A stretch of DNA of 64,000 bases, from assembly GCF_002242805.1 (NCBI RefSeq), contig NZ_MCGQ01000005.1:127566-191565 (forward strand), read 5' to 3'. The stretch's first letter is position 1; the number at the start of each line of letters is the position of its first letter. The translations under genes were made by a program, and so were the position numbers. Below are positions 33,487 to 41,546 of the stretch, in pieces. The notes below the pieces were generated by a model. That model made no database searches. It saw only the letters and a list, made by a program, of their open reading frames with translations, and was not told the origin of the DNA. This DNA comes from Streptomyces diastatochromogenes. GTDB taxonomy: Bacteria; Actinomycetota; Actinomycetes; Streptomycetales; Streptomycetaceae.

Positions 33487-35313
33487 TTGCCGAGCAGGTC
33501 TTCCGCGCGCCTCGCCGCGCTCACCGTCGCCGCCGTCTGTTCCGCCGCGTCGGCCGTCGTCCTCACCTCGCCCGCGCACGCCGACTCGGTGCGCATCCAC
33601 GACATCCAGGGCACGACGCGAATATCGCCGTTCGCGGGCCAGAAGGTCACGGACGTGCCCGGCATCGTCACGGCCACGCGCACCTACGGCTCCTCCAGAG
33701 GCTTCTGGATCCAGGACCCGACCCCGGACGACAACCCGGCCACCAGTGAGGGCGTGTTCGTCTTCACCAGCTCGACGCCGAAGGTCGCCGTCGGCGACTC
33801 GGTCACGGTGACCGGCACGGTCTCCGAGTACGTCCCGGGCGGCGCCTCCTCCGGCAACCAGTCGGTGACGGAGATCACCAAGCCGACGGTCACCACCGTC
33901 TCCACGGGCAACGCGGTCCCGGCCCCGGTCGTGATCGACGAGGACTCGGTGCCGGACACGTACGCCCCGCAGGGCGACACCGCCGCCGCCGGCTCCATCA
34001 ACGGCCTGGCCCTCGACCCCTCGGCGTACGCCCTGGACTACTACGAGTCCCTGGAGGGCATGAACGTCCAGGTCGAGGACGCCCGTGTGGTCACCGCCAC
34101 CGACCCCTACAGCGAGCTGTGGGTCACGGTGAAGCCGTGGGAGCACCGCAACCGCCGCGGCGGCACGGTCTACGGCTCCTACGAGTCGCAGAACACCGGC
34201 CGGCTGCAGATCCAGTCGCTGGGTGCGACCGCCGACTTCCCGAAGGCGAACGTCGGCGACAGCCTGGAGGGCACCACCACCGGCCCGCTGGACTTCAACC
34301 AGTTCGGCGGCTACACCCTGGTCGCGAGCAAGCTCGGCACGCTGGAGAGCGGCGGCCTGGAGCGGGAGACCACGCAGAAGCAGACGCGCGGCGAGCTGGC
34401 GGTGGCGACCTACAACGTCGAGAACCTCGACCCGTCGGACGCCACCTTCGACAAGCACGCCGCCGCGATCGTGAACAACCTGCAGTCGCCCGACATCGTG
34501 TCCCTGGAGGAGATCCAGGACAACAACGGCGCCAAGGACGACGGCACGGTCGACGCGAGCGAGACCGTGAACAAGCTGATCGACGCGATCGTCGCGGCGG
34601 GCGGCCCGAAGTACGACTGGCGCTCGATCAACCCGGTCAACGACCAGGACGGCGGCGAGCCCGGCGGCAACATCCGCCAGGTCTTCCTGTTCAACCCGGA
34701 GCGGGTGTCCTTCGTGGACCGCGCGGGCGGCGACTCCACCACCGCCGTCGGCGTCACCAAGGTGCACGGCAAGGCGCAGCTGACGCTCTCACCGGGCCGG
34801 ATCGACCCGGACAACGCGGCCTGGAAGAGCAGCCGCAAGCCGCTGGCCGGCGAGTTCGTCTTCCGCGGCAAGACGGTCTTCGTGATCGCCAACCACCTCA
34901 ACTCCAAGGGTGGCGACCAGGGTCTGACCGCGCAGTACCAGCCGCCGGTGCGCAGCTCGGAGATCCAGCGCCACGCGCAGGCGACCGAGGTGAACGCGTT
35001 CGTCAAGGACATCCTGTCCGTGCAGAAGAACGCGAACGTCATCGCGCTCGGCGACATGAACGACTTCGAGTTCTCCGAGACCGCGAAGATCCTCGAGGGC
35101 GACGGCGAGCTGTGGTCGGCGATCAAGTCGCTGCCGAAGAGCGAGCGTTACACCTACGACTACCAGGGCAACCAGCAGGTCCTGGACCAGATCCTGGTCA
35201 GCCCGGCGATCCGGCGCGGCTGCGACTTCGAGTACGACAGCGTGCACATCAACTCGGAGTTCAACGACCAGATCTCCGACCACGACCCGCAGGTGCTGCG
35301 GTTCCGTCCGTAA
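33487..35313 (+). CDS. Secreted endonuclease/exonuclease/phosphatase-family protein
   Basis: A 608-residue exported protein starting at TTG 33487 with GGAGGG exactly 6 nt upstream; the in-frame ATG at 33463 has no such signal. A Sec signal peptide runs to AHA near residue 33. An N-terminal OB-like/LTD region (IHDIQGTTRISPFAGQ, GFWIQDPTPDDN) precedes an EEP domain: VATYNVENLD, IVSLEEIQDNNG (catalytic Glu), VIANHLNSKGGDQ, VIALGDMNDFE and ISDHDPQVL (catalytic His at the end). This is the ExeM/NucH-type extracellular nuclease or phosphodiesterase architecture. A single GTTCAC element (about 33389) upstream may be part of a PHO box. Confidence 0.86.
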   Translation: MPSRSSARLAALTVAAVCSAASAVVLTSPAHADSVRIHDIQGTTRISPFAGQKVTDVPGIVTATRTYGSSRGFWIQDPTPDDNPATSEGVFVFTSSTPKVAVGDSVTVTGTVSEYVPGGASSGNQSVTEITKPTVTTVSTGNAVPAPVVIDEDSVPDTYAPQGDTAAAGSINGLALDPSAYALDYYESLEGMNVQVEDARVVTATDPYSELWVTVKPWEHRNRRGGTVYGSYESQNTGRLQIQSLGATADFPKANVGDSLEGTTTGPLDFNQFGGYTLVASKLGTLESGGLERETTQKQTRGELAVATYNVENLDPSDATFDKHAAAIVNNLQSPDIVSLEEIQDNNGAKDDGTVDASETVNKLIDAIVAAGGPKYDWRSINPVNDQDGGEPGGNIRQVFLFNPERVSFVDRAGGDSTTAVGVTKVHGKAQLTLSPGRIDPDNAAWKSSRKPLAGEFVFRGKTVFVIANHLNSKGGDQGLTAQYQPPVRSSEIQRHAQATEVNAFVKDILSVQKNANVIALGDMNDFEFSETAKILEGDGELWSAIKSLPKSERYTYDYQGNQQVLDQILVSPAIRRGCDFEYDSVHINSEFNDQISDHDPQVLRFRP

Positions 35314-35319
35314 CTCCCC

Positions 35320-36057
35320 TCAGGACCGGCTGAACACGCCGTTCAGCCAGTCCTGCCAGGCGGTCTCGTTCGCCTCGGCATCGGCGTCCGGCGCGAAGTC
35401 GTGCACGCTGATGCCGAGCGGAGCGCCCCAGTGGCCGCGGCCGAAGAAGCGGATGAGGGCGCTGTCGGTGCGCAGGCCGATGAAGTACGGGTTGCGGTAG
35501 TCGAGTACGGCGTCCAGGGTCCGCCCGCCGGGCCCCTGGGCGCTGACCTTCGTGCCCGCGGCCGTGTCGTCCGCGAGGCCGAGCGCGCGGGCGACGGCGG
35601 CGAGCGCCCGCGGGGTCTGCGAGGCCGCGGGCCCCTGCAGCTGGGCGAAGGTGACCGGGCGGGGCGCGAAGTGCGTGAGGTACTCGCACAGCGTGTGCAG
35701 GTAGAAGTTGGTGTGCTTGCTCGCGCCGTCGTACTGGTTGTTCCAGTCGTCGGTGAAGATGCCGCTGTGGACGTAGCGCACCCAGGCGCGGCGGCCCTCG
35801 TCGCGGGGCTCGATCGTGTAGTCGAGCTGGTTGAGCGACTGGATAGGGAAGCCGACGTCCTCGCTGCGGTTGGTGTAGCGGTGGGGCGGGTCCCAGGCGG
35901 TGACGCTGGACCCGAAGGGGCCGCTGCCGCCCACCCGGGGCTCGGGCGGGTCCATCGGCCAGAGGTAGCCACCGGTTCCGGTGGTGATCGCCTCCCACAC
36001 CTTCTCCGGCGGGACGTCGACCTCGAACTCGCGGACGATCTCGAATTCCTTGGACAT
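35320..36057 (-). CDS. SRPBCC/AHSA1-domain protein
   Basis: A 245-residue protein starting MSKEFEIVREFEVDVPPEKV, with the helix-grip AHSA1 pattern PPEKVWEAITTGTGGYLWP and VTAWDPPHRYTNRSED, and a second AHSA1-like half at the C-terminus. Such proteins bind hydrophobic ligands. It lies 18 bp downstream of an ArsR-type regulator in the same direction, a common pairing in actinobacteria where the regulator controls the SRPBCC gene. GGAG is present upstream of ATG 36057. Confidence 0.82.
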   Translation of the reverse strand: MSKEFEIVREFEVDVPPEKVWEAITTGTGGYLWPMDPPEPRVGGSGPFGSSVTAWDPPHRYTNRSEDVGFPIQSLNQLDYTIEPRDEGRRAWVRYVHSGIFTDDWNNQYDGASKHTNFYLHTLCEYLTHFAPRPVTFAQLQGPAASQTPRALAAVARALGLADDTAAGTKVSAQGPGGRTLDAVLDYRNPYFIGLRTDSALIRFFGRGHWGAPLGISVHDFAPDADAEANETAWQDWLNGVFSRS

Positions 36058-36075
36058 GGCGGGCTCTCCTGCTGA

Positions 36076-36684
36076 CTACTGTTCCAGTTCGGGGGCGGGC
36101 TGGTCCTTGACCGTGGGGTGGAGGGCGACGACGATCCGGTGGTCGCGGCCGCCCTCGGCGTCGGGGGCGTCGTACTTGCGGATCAAGGCACTCACGCCCG
36201 CCGTCAGCTCCTGCACGAAGGCCGCGCGGTCGGCGGCGGAGGCGAAGCGGACCTCGCCGTCCAGGGCGTAGGTCGCCAGCTGCTTGCGGGCCTTCGCGGC
36301 ACCGGTGATCAGCGCGCCGACGTCCCGCACCAGGCGGGCGCCGAGCGCGAGCAGCCAGCGCGCGGAGAGCTGGTCACGGAAGCGGTCCGGGTCCGGCTGC
36401 ACGGGGGCGAGCGCGGCCGGCGAGATGACGTACGACGCGGCGGTCGCGCGCATCAGCCGCTCGGTGACATTGCCCTTGCGGCGCTCCCCGGCCAGCTCGA
36501 CCAGGCCGTGCCGCTCCAGCGCCTTGAGGTGGTAGTTCACCTTCTGCCGGGGCAGTCCGACCTGCCCGGCCAGCATCGTCGCCGACGCCGGTCCGGCGGC
36601 CAGCTCGGCGAGCAGCCTGGCCCGTATCGGGTCGAGCGATACGACTGCTGCCTCGGGGTCCTCGATCACGGTCACGTCCAGCAT
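36076..36684 (-). CDS. ArsR-family winged-helix regulator
   Basis: A 202-residue regulator. The winged helix (about residues 15-75) includes PASATMLAGQVGLPRQKVNYHLKALERHGL shortened to its core VGLPRQKVNYHLKAL. No ArsR metal-binding Cys box is present. The C-terminal extension (about 100 residues) is helical and Ala-rich and may bind a ligand. It is the first gene of a two-gene unit with the SRPBCC protein. A 15-bp inverted repeat immediately upstream (36694-36743) is the probable operator. Confidence 0.84.
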   Translation of the reverse strand: MLDVTVIEDPEAAVVSLDPIRARLLAELAAGPASATMLAGQVGLPRQKVNYHLKALERHGLVELAGERRKGNVTERLMRATAASYVISPAALAPVQPDPDRFRDQLSARWLLALGARLVRDVGALITGAAKARKQLATYALDGEVRFASAADRAAFVQELTAGVSALIRKYDAPDAEGGRDHRIVVALHPTVKDQPAPELEQ

Positions 36685-36693
36685 GCGTCCACC

Positions 36694-36743
36694 CTCTCAC
36701 CGAAAACTTTTCTTGTCCAGATGGGCAGAGTTTTCGGTGGGAG
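36694..36743 (-). promoter_or_regulatory. Operator-like inverted repeat of the ArsR-SRPBCC unit
   Basis: CTCTCACCGAAAACT (36694-36708) and AGTTTTCGGTGGGAG (36729-36743) are complementary at 14 of 15 positions, including CACCGAAAACT without mismatch. They are separated by 20 bp with AT-rich inner flanks, beginning 10 bp upstream of the regulator start codon. Confidence 0.7.
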
Positions 36744-36763
36744 GGTGTGCGGAACCCCCGCGT

Positions 36764-36818
36764 CGCCGGCGGGCCGGGGCGCGCTCAGTGACGCCGGCGG
36801 GCCGGGGCGCGCTCAGTG
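36764..36818. repeat. 27-bp tandem direct repeat at gene end
   Basis: CGCCGGCGGGCCGGGGCGCG followed by CTCAGTG occurs twice, at 36764-36790 and 36792-36818, with a 28-bp period. The second copy contains the stop codon of the DUF3618-like gene; the first duplicates that gene end downstream. Confidence 0.75.
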
Positions 36819-37100
36819 GTGCCGGCGGCGCAGCACGCCCGCCGTGGCCAGGGCGGCACCCGCCGCGCCCGCGATCAGCAGGGGGCGCGGGTGTGCGGCG
36901 GCGCTCGTGCGCAGCTGGACGGTCATGGCGCCGGCCTTGTCCTTCAGGTCGGCGGCCCGGGTGGACGCCCGGCCCTTCACATCGGCCCGGTCCCGCCACT
37001 GGGTGACGGTGTGGCCGAGCCGGCTGCGGGTCTGTTCGAACTGGTGCCGCAGCTCGTCGGGGCCCTTGGCGCCCGAGCCGTGCGGGATCCTGTGCTTCAT
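36813..37100 (-). CDS. DUF3618-like small membrane protein
   Basis: A 95-residue protein from ATG 37100. It has a charged N-terminal half (DELRHQFEQTRSRLGHTV, the DUF3618 motif region), a predicted coiled coil and one C-terminal membrane helix (PLLIAGAAGAALATAGVL) ending in a basic tail RRRHH. DUF3618 proteins are small membrane-associated proteins of unknown function common in actinobacteria, often beside phage-shock- or stress-like genes. It is isolated here. Confidence 0.7.
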   Translation of the reverse strand: MKHRIPHGSGAKGPDELRHQFEQTRSRLGHTVTQWRDRADVKGRASTRAADLKDKAGAMTVQLRTSAAAHPRPLLIAGAAGAALATAGVLRRRHH

Positions 37101-37187
37101 CGGTGTGCCCTTTCCCTGATCACATCGCCGACAGGGTGTTCCGCCTCCTCTCCGTGCGGAACCTCCGGGTACCCCCACCGAAGACCG

Positions 37188-37886
37188 TCAGTCGCCCTCC
37201 GCTCCCCCGGCCCCGCGTTCGCCGAGCCGGGCGAGTTGGGTCTGGAACCAGTCGAGCCTGGCCTGCAACAGGGCGGCCTCCGCGACGAGTTCGGGTACGC
37301 CCAGTTCACCGTCGGCCGTCAACCCGGCGTCAGCAGCTGCCGCACCGCCGACGCCCGCGACCACCCGCAGACCCTCCCCGGCCAGCCGGGCGAATCCGGC
37401 GAGCGAGACGGACGTACGACCCCGCACACAGCCCGCGCACGCGGGGGCGAGGCCCCGCCAGCCGGGTCTGCCCCAGTCGTCGTCGGCGGCCAGTGCGACC
37501 GCGGTGGCACCGCAGGCGCAGGGACCGACGGTCGCCGTGCGCACCCGCTGGCGGGCGTAGCGGAAGCCGCGCTCGAAGCGGATGTAGGCGCCGAGCACGG
37601 AGACTTCGAGCAGGACCGCGGCCCGGTGTTCGGCCGCGCACAGCAGCGCCTCGGCGGTCGCGCGGTCGTGCACGCAGTGGAAGCCGCAGTCGCACAGGCG
37701 CGCGGGCGAGCGGTGTCGGCGCCCGTAGACGCAGGAGGCGTCGTCGAGCACGCCGTACGGCAGCGCGCTGCCCAGTGACACGCCGGTGAACCCGGCCCGG
37801 GTGCCGTCCTGGGACAGCACCGGGCGGGCGATCTTGTATCCGGTCGGCGGCTCCGTCGGGCGTTCGGCCGGGAGCCGCAGCCTCAT
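37188..37886 (-). CDS. Cys/His-rich hypothetical protein
   Basis: A 232-residue protein starting MRLRLPAERPTEPPTGYKIA. It has several metal-binding-like pairs: SCVYGRRHRSPARLCDCGFHC, GPCACGATA and APACAGCVRG. Their spacing suggests two zinc sites. There is no membrane segment. Its start overlaps the small 46-residue gene by 4 nt (ATGA). The family is not recognised; a nucleic-acid-binding zinc protein is possible but unproven. Confidence 0.65.
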   Translation of the reverse strand: MRLRLPAERPTEPPTGYKIARPVLSQDGTRAGFTGVSLGSALPYGVLDDASCVYGRRHRSPARLCDCGFHCVHDRATAEALLCAAEHRAAVLLEVSVLGAYIRFERGFRYARQRVRTATVGPCACGATAVALAADDDWGRPGWRGLAPACAGCVRGRTSVSLAGFARLAGEGLRVVAGVGGAAAADAGLTADGELGVPELVAEAALLQARLDWFQTQLARLGERGAGGAEGD

Positions 37887-38023
37887 CGGGCCGCCGGTAC
37901 CTCTTCGCGGGCCGGCTCGGCCGGTGCGCTGAGGGTGGTCTCCTCGGGGAGCCGCGGCTCCTCCTCGTGGACGAGCGGCCGCTCCTCGGCGACCCCGGTG
38001 GCCAGTGCCTTGCCGAGCTTCAT
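37883..38023 (-). CDS. Small 46-aa protein
   Basis: MKLGKALATGVAEERPLVHE followed by an acidic, Glu/Pro-rich tail. GGGAGG lies 6 nt before ATG 38023 and the stop overlaps the Cys/His-rich gene start by 4 nt. Good ribosome-binding site and coupling support a real small gene. Function unknown. Confidence 0.6.
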   Translation of the reverse strand: MKLGKALATGVAEERPLVHEEEPRLPEETTLSAPAEPAREEVPAAR

Positions 38024-38186
38024 GGTGCCTCCCAGGACCGACGTTGACCCCCATAGTGACCCACGCGGGGCCGGGTTGCACATAGGGCCTTCAGCCGTCC
38101 GCCCCCTCAATTCATCAGCGATGCTTAGCAATACCTCTTAGAAGAATTAAGTAGAGCTTCACCGTTGCCGTGCCGAGACTACTCCC

Positions 38187-39110
38187 ATGACGACTCGACG
38201 CCGGCCCTTCGGCCGCACGCTCTGCGCGATGATCACCCCGTTCACCGAGGCGGGCACGCTCGACGTGGAGGGGGCGCGGCGGCTGGCCGGCCGGCTGGTG
38301 GCGGAGGGCTGCGACGGCCTGGTGCTGAACGGCACCACGGGCGAGTCGCCGACCACCACGGACGCGGAGAAGGCGGAGCTGATCGCGGCCGTGCGGGAGA
38401 CGGTCGGCGACGGTGTCCCGCTGGTCGCGGGCGTCGGCACCGCCGACACCCGGCACACGATCGAGCTGGCCCTCGCCGCCGAGAAGGCGGGCGCCGACGG
38501 GGTGCTGGTGGTGACGCCGTACTACAGTAAGCCGCCGCAGGAGGCGCTGGAGGCGCACTTCCGCCAGGTCGCCGACGCGAGCGGGCTGCCCGTGATGCTC
38601 TACGACATCCCGGGCCGCACGGGCACCCGGATCGAGCCGGAGACGATGATCCGCCTCGCCGGACACCCGCGGATCGTGGCGGTCAAGGACTGTTCCTACG
38701 ATTTCCTCGGCACCCAGAAGGTGCTGGCGCACACGGAGTTGGCGTACTACGCGGGCTGCGACGAGCATGTCCTCGCGCTGTACGCGGTGGGCGCGGCCGG
38801 GTGCGTGAGCACGGTCGCCAACGTCGTGCCGGGCCGTTTCGCGGCCATCCTGGACGCGTTCGACGCGGGGGACACGGCCCGGGCGACCGAACTCCAGCTG
38901 CGGGCCACGCCGTTGATCGAGGCGATGATGGGCGCGGGCCTGCCCGGCGCGGTCACCGCCAAGGCGCTCCTCGGTGAACTCGGGCTGCCCGCGGGGCCGG
39001 TGCGGGCACCGCTGCTGCCCGCCGGCCGGGAGGCGGCCGACGGGCTGCTGGCGCTCTACGAGGAGCTGGTCAGCGGGTCGCGAACAGCGGATCCCAGCGG
39101 CCGTCGCTGA
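38187..39110 (+). CDS. dapA: 4-hydroxy-tetrahydrodipicolinate synthase
   Basis: A 307-residue enzyme that condenses pyruvate with aspartate semialdehyde, the first lysine/diaminopimelate-specific step. It has LNGTTGESPTTTDAEKAELI (residues 48-67), PYYSKPPQEAL with Tyr112/113, Tyr139 in MLYDIPGRTG and Schiff-base Lys167 in IVAVKDCSYD. YDIPGRTG is the true DapA signature, unlike the catabolic paralogs at 4103 and 11453. The upstream 160 bp are AT-rich with no clear ribosome-binding site. Its last 41 bp overlap the convergent membrane protein gene. Streptomyces usually have another dapA, so this may be a secondary copy. Confidence 0.82.
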   Translation: MTTRRRPFGRTLCAMITPFTEAGTLDVEGARRLAGRLVAEGCDGLVLNGTTGESPTTTDAEKAELIAAVRETVGDGVPLVAGVGTADTRHTIELALAAEKAGADGVLVVTPYYSKPPQEALEAHFRQVADASGLPVMLYDIPGRTGTRIEPETMIRLAGHPRIVAVKDCSYDFLGTQKVLAHTELAYYAGCDEHVLALYAVGAAGCVSTVANVVPGRFAAILDAFDAGDTARATELQLRATPLIEAMMGAGLPGAVTAKALLGELGLPAGPVRAPLLPAGREAADGLLALYEELVSGSRTADPSGRR

Positions 39111-40281
39111 AGTCCTTCGGCGAGCGGAAGCCGCTGAGCGGCTGCACCTTGTCGCTGCCGATGGTGACGAGGACCAGCCGCTGGTGGAACTCGTTGCCGT
39201 CGCCGCCGATGCCCCAGGCGATCAGCCGCTTGCCGTCGGCCCAGGCGAGCAGCTGCTGACCGGGCACCGTGGTGACGAACTTGCCGGTGGCGGCGTCGCC
39301 GATGGAGGAGGCGATCACCTTGCCGTGCCCGGCGAAGTCGCCCGCCGCGTACTTCCCGTCGGGCGAGAGGCCGGCCTCGACGTACGGCCGCAGGTTCCTC
39401 TCCACGGTGGGCGTCTGCACGTCCGTACCGTCGAGGGCGTGGTACTTGCGGCCCGGGTTCTCGGTCAGGGGTTCCCAGAGGTACTTCCCGTCGTGACTGA
39501 ACTCCAGATCCGTGCGCGGGTTGCCACCCATCCCATATTGGTCCTTCCAGAACGGCAGCTTGTGCCACTGCCCCTCGCCCGAGGCGACGTCGATCACGGT
39601 GAACCCGGTCCGGCTGGACACCCGTTGCGGCTCCATCTTGGAGTTGACCTCGACCTTGGCGCTCCAGAAGGCGCGGTCGGGGTTCTTGGCGTAGGTGGTG
39701 ACGGCCAGCTTGGTCCCGTCCGGCGAGAAGGCGGCCCCGCCGGCGCCCTGCGGCACCGGGATCCACCGCTTGACCTCGCCACTGGCCAGGTCGAGCAGCC
39801 CCACCCGGCCGGCGGGCAGCTTCCGCTCCAGTACGGCGGCCGTGCGCGCGCCCGGCGCGACGGTCACGAAGGACCAGCGGTCGTCCTTCTTGTACGTGCC
39901 GGTCTTGGGGTCCAGCAGCCGGTAGGTCTGGGTGTAGATCCAGTCCTTGTCCGGCAGCTTCACGGTCTTCAGCGTGCTGTACCCGGCCATGAGGGTGTCC
40001 CCGGCGCTGATCACATCGCGCGGCGGCGACTGATCGGGGTGGGCCACGACCCGGCCGTCGGGGACTCCGGCGGGTCGTACGTCCCGGCCACCGCCGTCCA
40101 GCATCGGCACACCCACGGCGACGGCGACCACGGCCGCGGCGGACGCGGCGACCCCGGCGATCCGGCGGGTACGACGCCTGCGGCGCAGCACGAACACCCG
40201 GTCCGCGAGGTTCGCGGCCGCGGGCTGCGCCTGTCCCGCCATCTCCTTCAGGGAGTCGCGTACCAGTTCCTCGACGTTCAC
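39070..40281 (-). CDS. Membrane-anchored beta-propeller-like protein, partner of sigma factor
   Basis: A 403-residue protein starting at GTG 40281. A cytoplasmic N-terminus of about 40 residues (MNVEELVRDSLKEMAGQ), a basic stretch and one membrane helix (IAGVAASAAAVVAVAVGVPM) precede an extracytoplasmic domain. That domain has repeated WD/TolB-like blocks such as AAFSPDGTKLAVTTYAK, EFSHDGKYLWEPL and GLSPDGKYAAGDF. It overlaps the sigma factor stop by 4 nt. The topology suits a membrane regulator or sensor of the SigE-family sigma factor, but no classical ZAS anti-sigma HxxxCxxC motif is present. Confidence 0.78.
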   Translation of the reverse strand: MNVEELVRDSLKEMAGQAQPAAANLADRVFVLRRRRRTRRIAGVAASAAAVVAVAVGVPMLDGGGRDVRPAGVPDGRVVAHPDQSPPRDVISAGDTLMAGYSTLKTVKLPDKDWIYTQTYRLLDPKTGTYKKDDRWSFVTVAPGARTAAVLERKLPAGRVGLLDLASGEVKRWIPVPQGAGGAAFSPDGTKLAVTTYAKNPDRAFWSAKVEVNSKMEPQRVSSRTGFTVIDVASGEGQWHKLPFWKDQYGMGGNPRTDLEFSHDGKYLWEPLTENPGRKYHALDGTDVQTPTVERNLRPYVEAGLSPDGKYAAGDFAGHGKVIASSIGDAATGKFVTTVPGQQLLAWADGKRLIAWGIGGDGNEFHQRLVLVTIGSDKVQPLSGFRSPKDFSDGRWDPLFATR

Positions 40282-40835
40282 GGACGCACCTCCACGGGCG
40301 AGAAGTCACGGGACGGCCGCTGGTCGTTGCCGTCCGGGCCGAACGAGGCCAGCTCGGGCGCGAGCGCACGCAGCCGGGCCAGGGAGCGGTGGGTGGTGGA
40401 CCGTACGGTGCCGACGGAGCAGCCCAGCAGCCGGGCCACGTCCGCCTCGGGCAGGTCCTCGAAGTAACGCAGCACCAGCACGGTGCGCTGGCGGGCGGTG
40501 AGCCGGGACAGCGCGGTACGCAGCACGAGCCGCAGCTCGGCGGTGCCGGACGCGTCCGGGGCCGCGGCGGCCTCCGGCAGCTCGGCGACCGTGACCTCCC
40601 GGCGGCGCCACTTCAGCCGCCAGCGGCTGACCTGCTGCCGGTAGAGGATCCGCCGGACATAGGCCTCCGGCTCGTCGATCCGCTGCCACCGCCCGGCCGC
40701 CTTGACCAGCGCGTTCTGCAGCAGATCCTCGGCCGCGTGCTGGTCCCCGCCACTGAGCAGGACGGCCGTCTTCAGCAGCGCCGAGGACCTACCGGCCACG
40801 AACTGTCGAAAACTCTCCTGCGCTTGGGCATCCAT
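40278..40835 (-). CDS. RNA polymerase sigma factor, SigE/ECF41-like Streptomyces family
   Basis: A 185-residue ECF-type sigma factor. Region 2 includes FVAGRSSALLKTAVLLSGGD and AEDLLQNALVKAAGRW; region 4 includes LTARQRTVLVLRYFEDLPEA and LLGCSVGTVRSTTHRSLARL. This matches the actinobacterial SigE family (TIGR02983). ATG 40835 is used; GTG 40841 two codons upstream is equally possible. It is coupled to a membrane protein with a propeller-like domain that probably controls it. Confidence 0.87.
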   Translation of the reverse strand: MDAQAQESFRQFVAGRSSALLKTAVLLSGGDQHAAEDLLQNALVKAAGRWQRIDEPEAYVRRILYRQQVSRWRLKWRRREVTVAELPEAAAAPDASGTAELRLVLRTALSRLTARQRTVLVLRYFEDLPEADVARLLGCSVGTVRSTTHRSLARLRALAPELASFGPDGNDQRPSRDFSPVEVRP

Positions 40836-40974
40836 CGTCACCTTCTCTTCCCCCGGGCCGACCTGCTGTCCGGGCCCTGTACCCCAAGTGACGTGCGGGA
40901 CGGCCCGCCGCTATGCCTGCCCATGACAAAAAAATTCCGCAGCTCGCACGCCCGCGCCGCCCTACCGTGCCCCC

Positions 40975-41412
40975 GTGACCCGCCCCCTGCTGTTCCTGGA
41001 TGTCGACGGCCCCCTGAACCCGTACGCGGCCAAGCCGGAACGCCGCCCCGCGGGCTGTACGACGATCCGGGCGTCCGTGCGCCCGGGCCGCCCCCTGCGC
41101 GTCTGGCTGAACCCGTCCCACGGCCCGGCGCTGCTGTCGCTCGGCTATGAGCTGTGCTGGGCGACGACGTGGATGGCGGAGGCCAACCGCTGGATCGCGC
41201 CGGTCGTCGGGCTGCCCGAGCTGCCGTACGTCGACTTCGGGGACAGCCTCTTCGTCGAGCGGCCGGACGATGGGGGTCCCCCCGCTCGAGCGAAGCCGAG
41301 AGTGGGGGAGCACTGGAAGACCGAGGCAATCGTGGCGTACGCGGCGGGTCGCCCCCAGCAGGACTTCGCGGCGCTGGCAGACGCCCTGGGTGGGCTCGTG
41401 ACACGGCTGTGA
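40975..41412 (+). CDS. HAD-like protein carrying an in-frame palindromic repeat insertion
   Basis: A 145-residue protein from GTG 40975. The N-terminus LLFLDVDGPLNPY is the HAD motif I (DxD) and CWATTWM is typical of a small HAD family in Streptomyces. Residues 100-112 (GGPPARAKPRVGE) are encoded entirely by a 39-bp palindromic repeat (41272-41310), which adds 13 codons in frame between RPDD and HWKTEAIVAYAAGRP. After AAGRP the usual family continuation that I would expect (a WxDDE motif) is missing and the protein ends within about 20 residues, so it may be functionally damaged. Confidence 0.65.
   Translation: MTRPLLFLDVDGPLNPYAAKPERRPAGCTTIRASVRPGRPLRVWLNPSHGPALLSLGYELCWATTWMAEANRWIAPVVGLPELPYVDFGDSLFVERPDDGGPPARAKPRVGEHWKTEAIVAYAAGRPQQDFAALADALGGLVTRL
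41272..41310. repeat. REP/MITE-like palindromic repeat inside a gene
   Basis: The 39 bp start GGGGGTCCCCCCGCTCGAGC and end GCCGAGAGTGGGGGAG. CCCCC and GGGGG close a stem around CTCGaGC-GAA-GCcGAG. I recall this element as a very frequent intergenic repeat in Streptomyces genomes. Here it sits inside a reading frame and keeps the frame open. Confidence 0.75.
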
Positions 41413-41546
41413 CAGTCGGCGGACAGCGCCATGACGTTATCGACCCAAACTCGAAGAAAGAGGGCGAAAAGCCGATATCGGACATTTGCCCACTGCTTCC
41501 GAGGACGCGAGCAGCGACGACCCAGTCGACCGCCTAAGGATCTCCC

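Noticed and set aside
33463..35313. ATG start for the secreted nuclease-fold protein
   Set aside because: No ribosome-binding site before it, whereas TTG 33487 follows GGAGGG by 6 nt and begins a normal signal peptide.
38024..38186. Riboswitch upstream of dapA
   Set aside because: The leader is AT-rich with no recognisable lysine-riboswitch helices or terminator; it looks like a simple promoter region.
38187..39110. Possible catabolic keto-acid aldolase
   Set aside because: The YDIPGRTG and PYYSKPP signatures fit biosynthetic DapA; the two catabolic paralogs in this window lack them.
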